In this document: positions 8,255-17,590 of the stretch, in pieces
Position numbering within the stretch: the first letter of the stretch is position 1
Layout: each line of letters opens with the position of its first letter
Assembly: GCF_014200455.1 (NCBI RefSeq)
Contig: NZ_JACHBW010000018.1
Location: 96,541-160,540, forward strand
DNA from: Paraburkholderia bannensis
GTDB lineage: Bacteria; Pseudomonadota; Gammaproteobacteria; Burkholderiales; Burkholderiaceae
Reading direction: 5' to 3'
DNA length: 64,000 nucleotides
Notes under the pieces: generated by a model
Seen by the model: only the letters and a program-made list of their open reading frames with translations
Database searches by the model: none
What the model was told of the DNA's origin: nothing
Made by a program: the position numbers and the translations under genes

Positions 8255-8276
8255 ATTAATCGCCGAGTTAATTAAT
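8255..8276. promoter_or_regulatory. Candidate TetR operator
   Basis: ATTAA (8255-8259) and TTAAT (8268-8272) form an inverted repeat around an 8-bp GC-rich centre, with a further TTAAT overlap to 8276. It is the only clear AT-rich dyad between the divergent tetR-type and MFS genes. Confidence 0.4.
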
Positions 8277-8340
8277 TTCAAGATTCGTAATTCCAAGATT
8301 CGCGATGCCTTCAAGGCTTCCCAAGGCAGGAGAGTCCCCA

Positions 8341-9867
8341 ATGCAATCCCCCACGCACACCGCGCAGTCCGTCGGCGAGGAATCTGCCCCCGCAGTTTCG
8401 GCGCATCCGCCGCTGCGCCTGCTGTTCCCCGCGCTGCTGCTTGTCATGTTGCTGGCCGCGCTCGACCAGACCATCGTGTCGACGGCGCTACCCACCATCG
8501 TCGGCGAACTAGGCGGACTCGACCGGCTCTCATGGGTCGTGACCGCGTACCTGCTCAGCTCCACCATCGTCGTGCCGCTGTACGGCAAGTTCGGCGACCT
8601 GTTCGGGCGCAAGATCGTGCTGCAGACCGCCATCGTGATTTTTCTGGTCGGCTCGGCGCTGTGCGGCGTCGCGCAGAACATGCCGCAGCTGATCGCGCTG
8701 CGTGCATTACAGGGCATCGGCGGCGGCGGTCTCATGGTCGTGACGATGGCCGCTGTGGGCGACGTCATTCCGCCTGCGCAGCGCGGCAAGTACCAGGGCA
8801 TGTTTGGCGGCGTGTTCGGCCTTGCGACCGTAGTCGGTCCGCTGCTAGGCGGCTTTCTGGTCGAGCATCTGTCGTGGCGCTGGATTTTCTACATCAACCT
8901 GCCGCTGGGCGCGCTCGCGCTGGTGGTGATCGGCGCGGTCTTCAAGCCGCGCGTCGAGCAGGTCAAGCACGTGATCGACTATATGGGCGCGGGCTGGCTA
9001 GCCGCCGCGCTCACCTGCCTGATCCTCTTCACGAGCGAGGGCGGCTCGCTGCTGCCGTGGAATTCCCCGCAACTCTGGCTCACCCTGCTGATGGGCGTGG
9101 TGGCCGTCGCGGGCTTCATCCACGAGGAAAAGCACGCGTTCGAACCGATCATGCCGCTGGCGCTGTTCCGCGAGCGCACCTTCGTGCTGTCGAGTTTGAT
9201 CGGCTTTATCGTCGGCGTGTCGCTGTTTGGATCGGTGACGTTCCTGCCGCTCTATCTGCAGGTCGTGAAGGGTTCGACGCCTTCGCAGGCCGGCGTGCAG
9301 ATGTTGCCGATGATGGGCGGCGTGCTGGTCATGTCGATGGTGGCCGGCCGCATCATCAGCAAGATCGGCAAGTACCGCATGTTCCCGATCCTGGGCACCG
9401 CCTGCGTGGCCGTGGCGATGATGCTGCTCGCGCGGCTGGAAATTTCCACGCCGATCACGCAGATGTATCTGTACATGGGCCTGCTCGGCTGCGGGCTGGG
9501 CATGGTGATGCAGGTGCTGATCCTGGCGGTGCAGAACACGGTGGAATTCCGCCATATGGGCGTGGCGACTTCGGGCGCGACGCTGTTTCGCTCGATTGGC
9601 GGCTCGGTGGGCGTGGCGGCCTTCGGCGCGGTGTTTTCGCACGGCCTCCATACGCGTCTGGCCGCCTTGCTCAGCGCCGATGTCGAACTGCCCCAGCCGC
9701 TTACGCCTGAAGTGATCCGTCATCTGCCGCCCACGCTGCACGCGCAGTATCTGGACGCGTTCGCCGGGGCGCTGCACACGGTTTATCTCTCGGCGGCATG
9801 CGTGGTCGTGCTGGCCTTCGCACTCTCCTGGCTGATGCGCAACGCGCCGTTGCGTACGCATCACTGA
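8341..9867 (+). CDS. MFS multidrug exporter, DHA2 (EmrB/QacA) type
   Basis: 508 residues with about 14 membrane segments. The DHA2 signatures are visible: LAALDQTIVSTALPTIVGELGG, WVVTAYLLSSTIVVPLYGKFGDLFGRK (motif A) and ALRALQGIGGGGLM, followed by a GPLLGGFLVEHLSWRWIFYINLPLG motif C stretch. It would export toxic compounds by proton antiport across the inner membrane. The ATG at 8341 is preferred over one at 8305 because AGGAGAG lies seven bases upstream. It is divergent from its likely TetR repressor and convergent with the MocR gene, 15 bp apart. Confidence 0.95.
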   Translation: MQSPTHTAQSVGEESAPAVSAHPPLRLLFPALLLVMLLAALDQTIVSTALPTIVGELGGLDRLSWVVTAYLLSSTIVVPLYGKFGDLFGRKIVLQTAIVIFLVGSALCGVAQNMPQLIALRALQGIGGGGLMVVTMAAVGDVIPPAQRGKYQGMFGGVFGLATVVGPLLGGFLVEHLSWRWIFYINLPLGALALVVIGAVFKPRVEQVKHVIDYMGAGWLAAALTCLILFTSEGGSLLPWNSPQLWLTLLMGVVAVAGFIHEEKHAFEPIMPLALFRERTFVLSSLIGFIVGVSLFGSVTFLPLYLQVVKGSTPSQAGVQMLPMMGGVLVMSMVAGRIISKIGKYRMFPILGTACVAVAMMLLARLEISTPITQMYLYMGLLGCGLGMVMQVLILAVQNTVEFRHMGVATSGATLFRSIGGSVGVAAFGAVFSHGLHTRLAALLSADVELPQPLTPEVIRHLPPTLHAQYLDAFAGALHTVYLSAACVVVLAFALSWLMRNAPLRTHH

Positions 9868-9882
9868 AACTTCAGATCACGC

Positions 9883-11268
9883 TCACGCAGGCGTCGCAGC
9901 GCGCTCCATCGCGCGCTGCAAGGTCTCGTAGACCTTCGGCCGGTTGCACTGCGAAGCATTGAAGCGCAGAAAACCAGCCGCATTGCGCGCCACGCTAAAC
10001 ACATTGCCCGGCGCGAGCACCACGCCATCGGCGAGCGCCTCGCGCGCGACCTGCGCCGCGTCGAGCCCATCGGGTAGTTGCGCCCACAACAACATACCCG
10101 CCTGCGGCCGCGTCCAGGCCGTCAGGCCCGCCGATGCGAGGCGGCGCAAGGTCTCGCCCATCGCATCGGCAAGCTGCGCACGCAGCCCGTCCAGATAGCG
10201 CCGATAGGTCCCGTCCACCAGCAGACGCTGCACCAGATCGGCCGCCAGTTCGCCATTGCCGAACGACACCGAGAGCTTGAGATCGACGAGCGGCTCGACC
10301 CAGTCCGCGCGCGCCGCGATGTAGCCGCAGCGCGCGGCCGCGGTCATGGTCTTCGAGAAACTGCCGATCGCCACCACGCGCGCGAGGCCGTCGAAGGCGG
10401 CGAGACGCGGTGCGGGATCGGTTTCGAAGTCGGCAAAAATATCATCCTCGACGATCAACAGATCGTGTTCCTCGGCGAGCTTGAGCAGCCGGTGCGCAAT
10501 CGCGGGCGCGAGCGTCGCGCCGGTCGGATTGTGGATTGCCGAATTGGTCACGTAGAGGCGCGGCCGATGCTCCTTGAGCACGCGCTCGAACGCGGCCAGA
10601 TCGGGGCCGGTGGGCGTATAGGGCACGCTCACGACCTGCACGCGATGCACGCGCAGCAGCGCCTGAAAATTGAAGTAGCACGGATCGTCGACGACCACGG
10701 TGTCGCCGGGTTCGAGCAGGAAGCGGCACAGGATGTCGAGCGCCTGGCTGCCGCCATCGGTCAGGACGATCTGCTCGGGTGCGGCCTCGATGCCGTGCTG
10801 GCCGAGCCGCCACGCCAGTTGATGTCGCAGCGCGGGCAAGCCTAGCGGCGTGGCGTAATCGGTGAGTTGGGCGCGCGGGTCGCGGGCGATGGCGCGCAGC
10901 GCGCGCCGCACCGCGTCCTGCGGCAACCACGCGGCGGGCAGCCAGCCGCAGCCGGGACGCAGCGCGCGTGAATCGGTTTCGAGCGACTGGCGCGTCAGCC
11001 AGAGCGGATCGATTTCGCGGTCGAGCTTGGGAGCGGGCGTCCCGTGCATGCCGCTCAGCCCGCGCGCCAATGCCGCGCCGCCGTGACCCGCCACGAAGAA
11101 GCCGGAGCCCCGCCGGGCCGCCAGCGCGCCTTCTGCCACGAGGCGCTCGTAGGCCTCCACCACGGTCGACTTCGACACGCCCATCTGCTCGCTCATCGCA
11201 CGGATCGACGGCACGCGCGCCCCGCCCGCCAGCGCGCGCGTCGCAATGCGCTCGCGCACGGCCTGCAT
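9883..11268 (-). CDS. MocR-family (GntR-aminotransferase) transcriptional regulator
   Basis: 461 residues. An N-terminal GntR winged helix (GGARVPSIRAMSEQMGVSKSTVVEAYERLVAEGAL) is fused to a fold-type I PLP aminotransferase-like domain. The latter has LTDGGSQALDILCRFLLEPGD, YVTNSAIHNPTGATL, LIVEDDIFADFE and the PLP-lysine segment AIGSFSKTMTAAARCGYI. The start is constrained by a TAA just upstream, so the GntR part is slightly shorter than usual. Members such as PdxR and GabR sense PLP or amino compounds. It is divergent from an EamA exporter and probably controls it through repeats at 11360-11401. Confidence 0.93.
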   Translation of the reverse strand: MQAVRERIATRALAGGARVPSIRAMSEQMGVSKSTVVEAYERLVAEGALAARRGSGFFVAGHGGAALARGLSGMHGTPAPKLDREIDPLWLTRQSLETDSRALRPGCGWLPAAWLPQDAVRRALRAIARDPRAQLTDYATPLGLPALRHQLAWRLGQHGIEAAPEQIVLTDGGSQALDILCRFLLEPGDTVVVDDPCYFNFQALLRVHRVQVVSVPYTPTGPDLAAFERVLKEHRPRLYVTNSAIHNPTGATLAPAIAHRLLKLAEEHDLLIVEDDIFADFETDPAPRLAAFDGLARVVAIGSFSKTMTAAARCGYIAARADWVEPLVDLKLSVSFGNGELAADLVQRLLVDGTYRRYLDGLRAQLADAMGETLRRLASAGLTAWTRPQAGMLLWAQLPDGLDAAQVAREALADGVVLAPGNVFSVARNAAGFLRFNASQCNRPKVYETLQRAMERAATPA

Positions 11269-11359
11269 CACCTGTTAGACGCGGGTTAGCGCTGCTGCGG
11301 ATGCGCTGCTTGTGTTCTTTGTGTGCTTTGCGTGCAGCGTGTGAAGCGTGTCTTCCATC

Positions 11360-11401
11360 TGTACTGCTCCGTATCCAATACAGTTTGTCGAAATTGTACT
11401 G
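11360..11401. promoter_or_regulatory. Candidate MocR-binding repeats
   Basis: TGTACTG occurs at 11360-11366 and again at 11395-11401 in the same orientation. A related inverted element CAATACAG lies between them at 11376-11383. Direct repeats are the known type of target for MocR regulators, and this lies between the divergent MocR and EamA genes. Confidence 0.45.
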
Positions 11402-11477
11402 ATGCTTAGCTTACCGGTTTGTCCCAGCACGCGCATGATCGGCCGATCGGCTCAACGCTCACTTCCTCGTCGAATTC

Positions 11478-12380
11478 ATGCCCAAAACCCTCGATACCAC
11501 CACCGACGGCTGGCTCTGCGGCCTCGCCGGCGTGCTGATCTTCAGCGGCTCCCTGCCAGCCACGCGCCTGGCCGTGCTGGGCCTCGATCCGCTGTTTCTG
11601 ACCGGCGCGCGCGCCACGCTCGCGGGCGCGCTCGGCGTGTTGCTGCTGGTGCTGTTTCGGGCGGCGTGGCCCGAGCGGCGCGAACTCTGGCCGCTCGTCA
11701 TCGTGGCGCTGGGCGTGGTGGTGGGTTTTCCGCTGCTCACGGCGCTGGCGCTGCGGCATGTGAGTTCGGCGCATGCGATTGTGTTCGTCGGCCTGTTGCC
11801 GCTGTCGACGGCGCTGTTCGGCGTGCTGCGCGGCGGCGAGCGCCCGCAGCCGGTGTTCTGGCTCTTCTCGGCGCTGGGCAGCGCCGCCGTGGTGGCGTTC
11901 GCGCTGCGCCACGGCGCGGATGCCTCGCCCGTCGGCGACGCGCTGATGCTCGCCGCCATCGTGGTCTGTGGGCTGGGCTACGCAGAAGGCGCGCGGCTCT
12001 CGCGCCGGCTCGGCGGCTGGCAGGTGATCTGCTGGGCGCTGGTGATTTCGCTGCCGGTGATGGCGCCGCTCGCGTGGTGTTTCATGCCGGCTTCGTTCGC
12101 AGCCGTGAGCGCGGCGTCGTGGTGGGGGCTCGCCTATGTGTCGCTTTTCAGCATGTTGATCGGCTTCGTGTTCTGGTATCGCGGCCTGGCGCTCGGCGGC
12201 ATCGCGGGCGTCGGCCAGTTGCAGCTGCTGCAGCCGTTCTTCGGCTTCGTGCTCGCCGCGCTGCTGCTTCATGAGGCCGTGCCGCCCGCGATGATCGCGG
12301 TGACGGCGGTCGTGATCGGCTGTGTGGCGGGGGCGCGGCGCTTCGGCCGCGCCACGCCCGCTCCGGTGCGTGCGGGGTGA
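11478..12380 (+). CDS. EamA/DMT-superfamily transporter
   Basis: 300 residues with ten predicted membrane segments in two EamA halves. The first half contains FSGSLPATRLAVLGLDPLFLTGARATLAG and VSSAHAIVFVGLLPLSTALFG. The second contains SLFSMLIGFVFWYRGLALGGIAGVGQLQLLQPFFGF. DMT proteins of this kind export amino acids or metabolites. The substrate is not known here. It is divergent from a MocR regulator, which suggests an amino acid or vitamin B6-linked inducer (inference). Confidence 0.92.
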   Translation: MPKTLDTTTDGWLCGLAGVLIFSGSLPATRLAVLGLDPLFLTGARATLAGALGVLLLVLFRAAWPERRELWPLVIVALGVVVGFPLLTALALRHVSSAHAIVFVGLLPLSTALFGVLRGGERPQPVFWLFSALGSAAVVAFALRHGADASPVGDALMLAAIVVCGLGYAEGARLSRRLGGWQVICWALVISLPVMAPLAWCFMPASFAAVSAASWWGLAYVSLFSMLIGFVFWYRGLALGGIAGVGQLQLLQPFFGFVLAALLLHEAVPPAMIAVTAVVIGCVAGARRFGRATPAPVRAG

Positions 12381-12506
12381 ATGCTTTACGGATCGGATTC
12401 GAACGCGCGATGCAGGCGGCGGATTTTTGACGCGCTTCATTTCGGCTCGCCCGCGAGGCATAGTGGATGCGAGCGCCGCGCCGCTTGCGCGGCACCTTGA
12501 CTCCGC

Positions 12507-13058
12507 ATGCCGATCATGAACGCACCGCACCCTGCCGCGCCGCTGCTGCGCGACGCCACGCCCGCCGACTTCCCCGCCATCGCCGCGATTTACGCGCATC
12601 ACGTGCAGTACGGCGCGGCTTCGTTCGAAGAGACGCCGCCTTCGCTCGACGAGTTGCTGCGCCGTCACGCCGCCGTTCGCGAACACGGCTTGCCGTGGAT
12701 CGTCGCCGAAATCGAGGGGCGTGTGGCGGGCTATTGTTACGCCACGCCGTATCGGCCGCGGCCGGCCTACCGTTTTACGATCGAGGATTCGATCTATATC
12801 GACGAAGCATTTCGCGGACGCGGCCTTGGACGCACCTTGCTGGCCGCGCTGATCGAACGCTGCGAGGCGGGACCGTGGCGGCAGATGATCGCCGTGGTCG
12901 CCGACCCGCAAGGCGGATCGCTCTCGCTGCATGAAAGTCTGGGCTTCGAGCCGGTGGGGACGCTGCGATCGGTGGGGTTCAAGCACGGTGCGTGGCGCGA
13001 TACGGCGCTCATGCAGCGTACGCTGGGTGAGGGCGCCGATAGCATCCCAGAGAATTAA
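12507..13058 (+). CDS. GNAT N-acetyltransferase, phosphinothricin acetyltransferase type
   Basis: 183 residues, one GNAT domain. LRDATPADFPAIAAIYAHHV, ASFEETPPS and the acetyl-CoA loop IDEAFRGRGLGRTLLAAL are typical. The tail with SLHESLGFEPVGTLRSVGFKHGAW matches the Pat/Bar/MddA branch, which acetylates phosphinothricin or methionine sulfone and sulfoximine. The native substrate is likely a methionine derivative. The start may be the ATG at 12516 instead of 12507. It stands alone and converges on a LysR gene. Confidence 0.92.
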   Translation: MPIMNAPHPAAPLLRDATPADFPAIAAIYAHHVQYGAASFEETPPSLDELLRRHAAVREHGLPWIVAEIEGRVAGYCYATPYRPRPAYRFTIEDSIYIDEAFRGRGLGRTLLAALIERCEAGPWRQMIAVVADPQGGSLSLHESLGFEPVGTLRSVGFKHGAWRDTALMQRTLGEGADSIPEN

Positions 13059-13086
13059 AAGTATGGATTCCCAGGTAATTGCTGGA

Positions 13087-13977
13087 TCAGCCTGACGCCT
13101 GGTCCAGCAACATGTCATAAAGCGCCTGCGCCGCCGGCGAAAGATGCGCGGCCTTGCGCGCGAGCAATACCAGCGTGCGCGACACGTCCGGCTCGATCAA
13201 TTCGATCACGCGCACCATCGGGAATACATCCTTCTGCACCGCCAGCCGTGGCACCACGGCCGCGCCCAGCCCCTGCGCAACCAGTCCAAGCGCAGTCGAA
13301 CTGCGCTGCACCTCGTAAAACGCGCGCAGATTCACACCATTGGTTTCGAGCGCGACATCGAGCAAGCCGCGATTCGCGCTCACCTCGCCCGCGAAAATCA
13401 GCGCATGCGCGCCAAGCGCCGACCACTTCACACGCCGCCGCTTCGCCAGCGGATGATCGTCGCGGCACACCAGTACATAGGGATCGGTTGTGAGCGGCAC
13501 GCTCGTCAACTCGGGATGCTGTTCGCCCGCCACACCAATGCCGAATTCCGCCTCGCGTCTGAGCACCGCAGCGCGCACATGCGAGGAAGCATGATCGAGA
13601 ATGCGTACGCGATCATGCGGACGGCTCGCCGAAAAGCGCCGTAGCACGCGCGGCAGATACTGCACACCGATTGTCGGCACACAGGCAATCGACACATCGC
13701 CGCGCTGACTCATGCCGGTTTCGCGGATTTCGGTGAGGGCATCGGCCAGTTCGCCTAACAGACGGCGCGCCTGCGGCAGAAAGCGCTCGCCGATTTCCGT
13801 GAGCGCGCAATGGCGCGTCGTGCGCTCGACCAGCACCACGCCCAGATACGATTCGAGCTTGCGCAGCCGCTGCGTGATGGCCGTTTGCGTGACATTGAGC
13901 GTCTGCGCCGCCTGCCGGAAGCTGCCGCCTTCCGCGATGGCCACGAACGCCTGTACGCCGAGTGTGTCTATTTTCAT
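13087..13977 (-). CDS. LysR-family transcriptional regulator
   Basis: 296 residues. The winged helix-turn-helix is MKIDTLGVQAFVAIAEGGSF with RQAAQTLNVTQTAITQRLRK and LGVVLVERTTRHCALTEIG. The effector domain follows and has the normal length. The target is unknown. It is divergent from tam across about 110 bp, so tam or its own gene are the first candidates. The effector cannot be deduced. Confidence 0.93.
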   Translation of the reverse strand: MKIDTLGVQAFVAIAEGGSFRQAAQTLNVTQTAITQRLRKLESYLGVVLVERTTRHCALTEIGERFLPQARRLLGELADALTEIRETGMSQRGDVSIACVPTIGVQYLPRVLRRFSASRPHDRVRILDHASSHVRAAVLRREAEFGIGVAGEQHPELTSVPLTTDPYVLVCRDDHPLAKRRRVKWSALGAHALIFAGEVSANRGLLDVALETNGVNLRAFYEVQRSSTALGLVAQGLGAAVVPRLAVQKDVFPMVRVIELIEPDVSRTLVLLARKAAHLSPAAQALYDMLLDQASG

Positions 13978-14088
13978 CAGAAATTGGCATCAATTCGTCG
14001 ATTTATTTCATTTTACTGATTTACGCCGGGCGACCAGAATACGCGCATTCCACCTGCCGCACGGCGCGGCACGCACAAGGAGAACGCC

Positions 14089-14898
14089 ATGGCGAACGCC
14101 CACCTCACAAACGGCGGCGGCTACGCAAAGCAGTACGTACAGTTCGAAAGCGAGCGCACCCGGCCCGTGCGCGATCTGCTGGCCGCCGTGCCTGCCACAC
14201 CGGTAAGCCATGCGATCGACATCGGCTGCGGGCCGGGCAACTCCACCGAATGCTTGATCGCGCGTGTGCCCGACGCACAGGTGAGCGGTCTCGACGCGTC
14301 GGCGGATATGCTCGACGCCGCGCGCGAGCGTCTACCGCAAATCGACTTCACGCTCGCCGATATCGCACAATGGAGCGCCGCCGTACCAGACCGCGCGCCA
14401 CGCTACGATCTGATGCTGGCGAATGCCGTGCTGCAATGGCTGCCCGATCACGACACGCTGTTTCCGCCGCTCGTGCAGCGTCTCGCGCCCGGCGGCCATC
14501 TGGCGATCCAGATGCCCGACAATCTCGATGAACCCGCACACCGCCTGCTGCGTGAGATCGCCGCCAACGGGCCGTGGGCGAGCCAGTTGGCGAACACCGC
14601 GCGCACCGAACGCTACGACGCGCGCCACTATTACGCGCTGCTCGCGCCGCTCTGCTCGCGCGTTGACGTCTGGCGCACGACCTACTATCACGCGCTCGCG
14701 GGCGGCGCCGACGCCGTGGTGGAATGGTTCAAGGGCAGCGCGCTGCGGCCTTTGCTCGCTGCGCTCGGCAATGACGAGGAGCGCGTGGCTTTCACGGCGC
14801 GCTATCGCGAGTCCATCGCGCAGGCCTATCCCGCCTTGGCCGATGGCACCGTGCTGTTGCCGTTCCCGCGCCTTTTCATCGTCGCCACGAAAGCCTGA
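14089..14898 (+). CDS. tam: Trans-aconitate 2-methyltransferase
   Basis: 269 residues. Class I SAM-dependent methyltransferase: the glycine-rich SAM loop AIDIGCGPGNSTECL, the acidic end of beta 2 in VSGLDASADML, FTLADIAQW, and LMLANAVLQWLPDH. The C-terminal WFKGSALRPLLAAL and YPALADGTVLLPFPRLFIVA are characteristic of Tam. It methylates trans-aconitate, a spontaneous by-product that inhibits aconitase. The ATG at 14089 follows AAGGAG by six bases. It is divergent from a LysR regulator. Confidence 0.94.
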   Translation: MANAHLTNGGGYAKQYVQFESERTRPVRDLLAAVPATPVSHAIDIGCGPGNSTECLIARVPDAQVSGLDASADMLDAARERLPQIDFTLADIAQWSAAVPDRAPRYDLMLANAVLQWLPDHDTLFPPLVQRLAPGGHLAIQMPDNLDEPAHRLLREIAANGPWASQLANTARTERYDARHYYALLAPLCSRVDVWRTTYYHALAGGADAVVEWFKGSALRPLLAALGNDEERVAFTARYRESIAQAYPALADGTVLLPFPRLFIVATKA

Positions 14899-15010
14899 GC
14901 TGAACACACAACGTTAGCGAACGCAGCTGGGGCGAGCGCGCCCTTAAAATAGGTCCTCCCGCGAGCCGCTCGCAGCTGGCACGCACGCTTATTTCGAGGA
15001 TCATCGCCCC

Positions 15011-15862
15011 ATGCAATCGCTACTCGCGCACGTTCATCCGTCCAACTGGAGTTTCCTGTGGGACGCGCTCACCGCCTTCGCGCTGCGCCTGTGCGCGGCG
15101 GTGGCGATTCTGTGGCTCGGCTGGTGGATCGCGCGGCGCGCGGGCAACTGGCTGTCGCGCCAGGGCAGCATCGACGCCACGCTGCGGCCCATCGTGCGCG
15201 ACAGCGCCGTGTGGGGCGTGCGCCTGATCGCGATCGTCGGCGCGCTTTCGCAGATCGGCATTCAGACCGCGAGCATCGTCGCGGTGCTGGGCGCGGCCGG
15301 TCTTGCCATCGGCCTTGCGCTCCAAGGCACGCTGCAGAACATTGCCGCCGGCATCATGTTGCTGCTGCTGCGCCCCTTTAAGGTGGGCGACTATATCGAC
15401 GGCGGCACCAACGTTGCGGGCACCGTCGAGGAAGTCAATCTCTTCACCACGCGCCTCACCAAACCCGACGGCATCTGCGAATACGTGCCGAACAGCGCGC
15501 TGTGGAGCAATTCGATCCGCAATTACAGCCGCAATCCTACGCGCCGTCTGGATCTGGAAGTGGAAGTCTCGGTGCGCGACGACGTGAACCGCGCCATCGA
15601 CGCGCTACGCGCGCTCGCCGCCGCCGATCCGCGCGTGCTGGCCGCGCCCGCGCCGCAAGTGATGGTGACGCGGTTCGACGATAGCATCGCAGTGCTGAAT
15701 ATTCGCGTCTGGGCCAATATCGATACGTACTGGGAAATGCGCTGGGAACTCTCGCGCCAGGTGCGCCAGACGCTCAACGACGCGCACTTTGCGTTGCCGC
15801 TGCGCACGCGCGAACTGCACATCGTGCAAAGCGGCGAGCCTGCCGCTCAGCAAACGCCTTGA
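15011..15862 (+). CDS. MscS-type small-conductance mechanosensitive channel
   Basis: 283 residues, close to E. coli MscS. There are three N-terminal membrane segments. The third is the pore helix, with the Gly/Ala-packed run VAVLGAAGLAIGLALQGTLQ followed by NIAAGIMLLLLRPFKVGDYI. The cytosolic beta domain includes GTVEEVNLFTTRLTKPDG and VPNSALWSNSIRNYSRNPTRR. It opens under membrane tension to release solutes on osmotic downshock. Its stop codon abuts that of the convergent glycolipid-binding-like gene with no spacer. Confidence 0.95.
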   Translation: MQSLLAHVHPSNWSFLWDALTAFALRLCAAVAILWLGWWIARRAGNWLSRQGSIDATLRPIVRDSAVWGVRLIAIVGALSQIGIQTASIVAVLGAAGLAIGLALQGTLQNIAAGIMLLLLRPFKVGDYIDGGTNVAGTVEEVNLFTTRLTKPDGICEYVPNSALWSNSIRNYSRNPTRRLDLEVEVSVRDDVNRAIDALRALAAADPRVLAAPAPQVMVTRFDDSIAVLNIRVWANIDTYWEMRWELSRQVRQTLNDAHFALPLRTRELHIVQSGEPAAQQTP

Positions 15863-16417
15863 TCACGCAGGCGTCGGCAGGCGACGAAATAGCGTGGGAT
15901 AGTCGATCACCAGACCATCCGCATCGATCTTCAGATTCGCGGTGAAGTCGCGAAAGATGCCTTCGTAACGGTATTCGCGGTCCGGCTCGATGCACACGTA
16001 CGCCTGGGCGACGCGCGTGGCGCCGAGTTCCGGCGCGGCAATATAGGCAACCTCGACCGGACGGCGCTCGCCGCGCGCGAGACCCAGGCGGCGGATCGGC
16101 AGCGTGTTGGTGAAGGGCGTGGCGGCAAGGTCGATATCGATGCAGCCATCGATTGCGTCGAGCGCGCGGCCCGCGCCATCGCGCCAGTGACCCAGACCGT
16201 CGCCGTGCATGGCGAAGCTCGCGCCGCCCATCACGCGAAACGCCGCGTAGGTCACGCGCCAGTGCGGATCGCAGTGCACCGTGTAGCAGAGTCCGTACGC
16301 CTTTCCATAGCGCTGCCCGACGACCACGCTTTCCACGCGGATCGCGCCGCCGCTCGCGTCGAACGCGAGATGTTCGATGCCCTCGCCTTCTTCCGAAGCC
16401 CAACGTACTTCGCGCAT
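15863..16417 (-). CDS. Putative glycolipid-binding family protein
   Basis: 184 residues. The sequence resembles the putative glycolipid-binding (PF06475) family: VRWASEEGEGIEHLAF near the start, a mid HWRVTYAAFRVMGGASFAMHGDG and DAIDGCIDIDLAATPFTNTLPIRRLGL, then YRYEGIFRDFTANLKIDADGLVIDYP. There is no signal peptide, so it should be cytosolic. Its biochemical role is not established. It is convergent with the MscS gene, the two stops touching. The family assignment is from memory of conserved patterns. Confidence 0.8.
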   Translation of the reverse strand: MREVRWASEEGEGIEHLAFDASGGAIRVESVVVGQRYGKAYGLCYTVHCDPHWRVTYAAFRVMGGASFAMHGDGLGHWRDGAGRALDAIDGCIDIDLAATPFTNTLPIRRLGLARGERRPVEVAYIAAPELGATRVAQAYVCIEPDREYRYEGIFRDFTANLKIDADGLVIDYPTLFRRLPTPA

Positions 16418-16650
16418 GGTGCGTCTCCGTGCAGAGTGTGCTGAATGTGTCGAACAGGCTCGATCGCATCCCGATTCGGGCGGATCCGGCGCTTATGCTA
16501 ACAGCCCCGCAAATAGCGACTATCACGCCTGCGCACGCGCACGGCGGCGCGCTTCGCCTATGCTCGCGAAGCGGCGCGTGCCGTGTGTTCTTCGCCGCTT
16601 GATCGCGTGTTCGCTTGTTCGCCTGTTCGATTCTTCGCTTTCGTCCCACC

Positions 16651-17580
16651 ATGTCATCCTACGCGAGCGTTCGCGCCGCTTCCCTCGATTCCGCGACCAG
16701 CCTCGCCGAGCCCGTGCGCACGCTGCTGCGCAGCCTCGGCCAGATCGTCCTGCAAAAGCACGCAGGCACGGGCGTGTGCGTGCTTGCCGCGCTGGCGCTC
16801 TGCGACCTGCGGCTGGCCTGCGCGGCACTGCTCGGCGCGACGGCCGCCAACGTCTGCGCGCTGCTGGGGCGCGCGCCGTTCGACGCGATCTGTGACGGCC
16901 TGGCGGGCTTCAACGGTGCGCTCGCGGGTCTTGCGGCTTTCACCTTCGCCGCCGACACCGCCACGGCCTTCGCGCTCACGCTGCTGGCTGCGGCGTTCAG
17001 CGCGTGGCTTGGGACGCCGCTGGTACGTGTGCTGGGACGCGCTCGCCTCGCGGTGTATTCGGCCCCGTGCCTGGCCGCAACATGGCTCTGGATGGCGCTG
17101 GGCGCGGGCGGTGCACGCGCCGCCGCCGCGCCCGCCACGTTGCCACCCGCTCTGGATGCAACGCATGCGTTTTCGGGCCTGATGAGCGGCCTCGCACAGA
17201 CCGTATTCGCCTCCGGCACCCTGGCGGGCCTGGTGCTGCTCGCGGGCATCGCCTGGTCGTCGCGGCAGGCGGCGGCCTTCGCGCTTGGCGGCGCCGCGCT
17301 GGCAAGCACGCTCGAATACGCGCTGGGCGCGCCGCCCGCCAGTTTCGCCGCCGGCCTGTGCGGCTTCAACGGCGCGCTCGCCGCGCTGGCCGCAAGCGCA
17401 CTGGGGCCGCGCGCCTCGATCTGTGCGACGATGCTGGCCGCAGCGCTGCATCTGGCCGCCGTGCGCCTTGGCCTGCCCGCGATGACCGCGCCGTTCGCGC
17501 TCGCAGCCTGGAGCGCGCATCTTGGGTGGCGCTTGCTGGCACCCGGCCTGCGCCAACCGGACAACCCCACCGCACGCTGA
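16651..17580 (+). CDS. Urea transporter (UT family)
   Basis: 309 residues, very hydrophobic, with about ten membrane segments. The two-fold repeat of the family is visible: GLAGFNGALAGLAAFTFAAD in the first half and GLCGFNGALAALAASALG in the second. It would form a channel for urea or a related small amide across the inner membrane. The start at 16651 (MSSYASV) is chosen because upstream codons read like intergenic sequence; no strong ribosome site is seen. It is 10 bp upstream of a class II aldolase gene. No urease gene is in the window. Confidence 0.86.
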   Translation: MSSYASVRAASLDSATSLAEPVRTLLRSLGQIVLQKHAGTGVCVLAALALCDLRLACAALLGATAANVCALLGRAPFDAICDGLAGFNGALAGLAAFTFAADTATAFALTLLAAAFSAWLGTPLVRVLGRARLAVYSAPCLAATWLWMALGAGGARAAAAPATLPPALDATHAFSGLMSGLAQTVFASGTLAGLVLLAGIAWSSRQAAAFALGGAALASTLEYALGAPPASFAAGLCGFNGALAALAASALGPRASICATMLAAALHLAAVRLGLPAMTAPFALAAWSAHLGWRLLAPGLRQPDNPTAR

Positions 17581-17590
17581 AGGAGCCGCC

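Noticed and set aside
11406..13118. Long minus-strand open frame over the EamA and acetyltransferase genes
   Set aside because: The product is Arg/Gln/His-rich with no domain, a typical GC-shadow frame.
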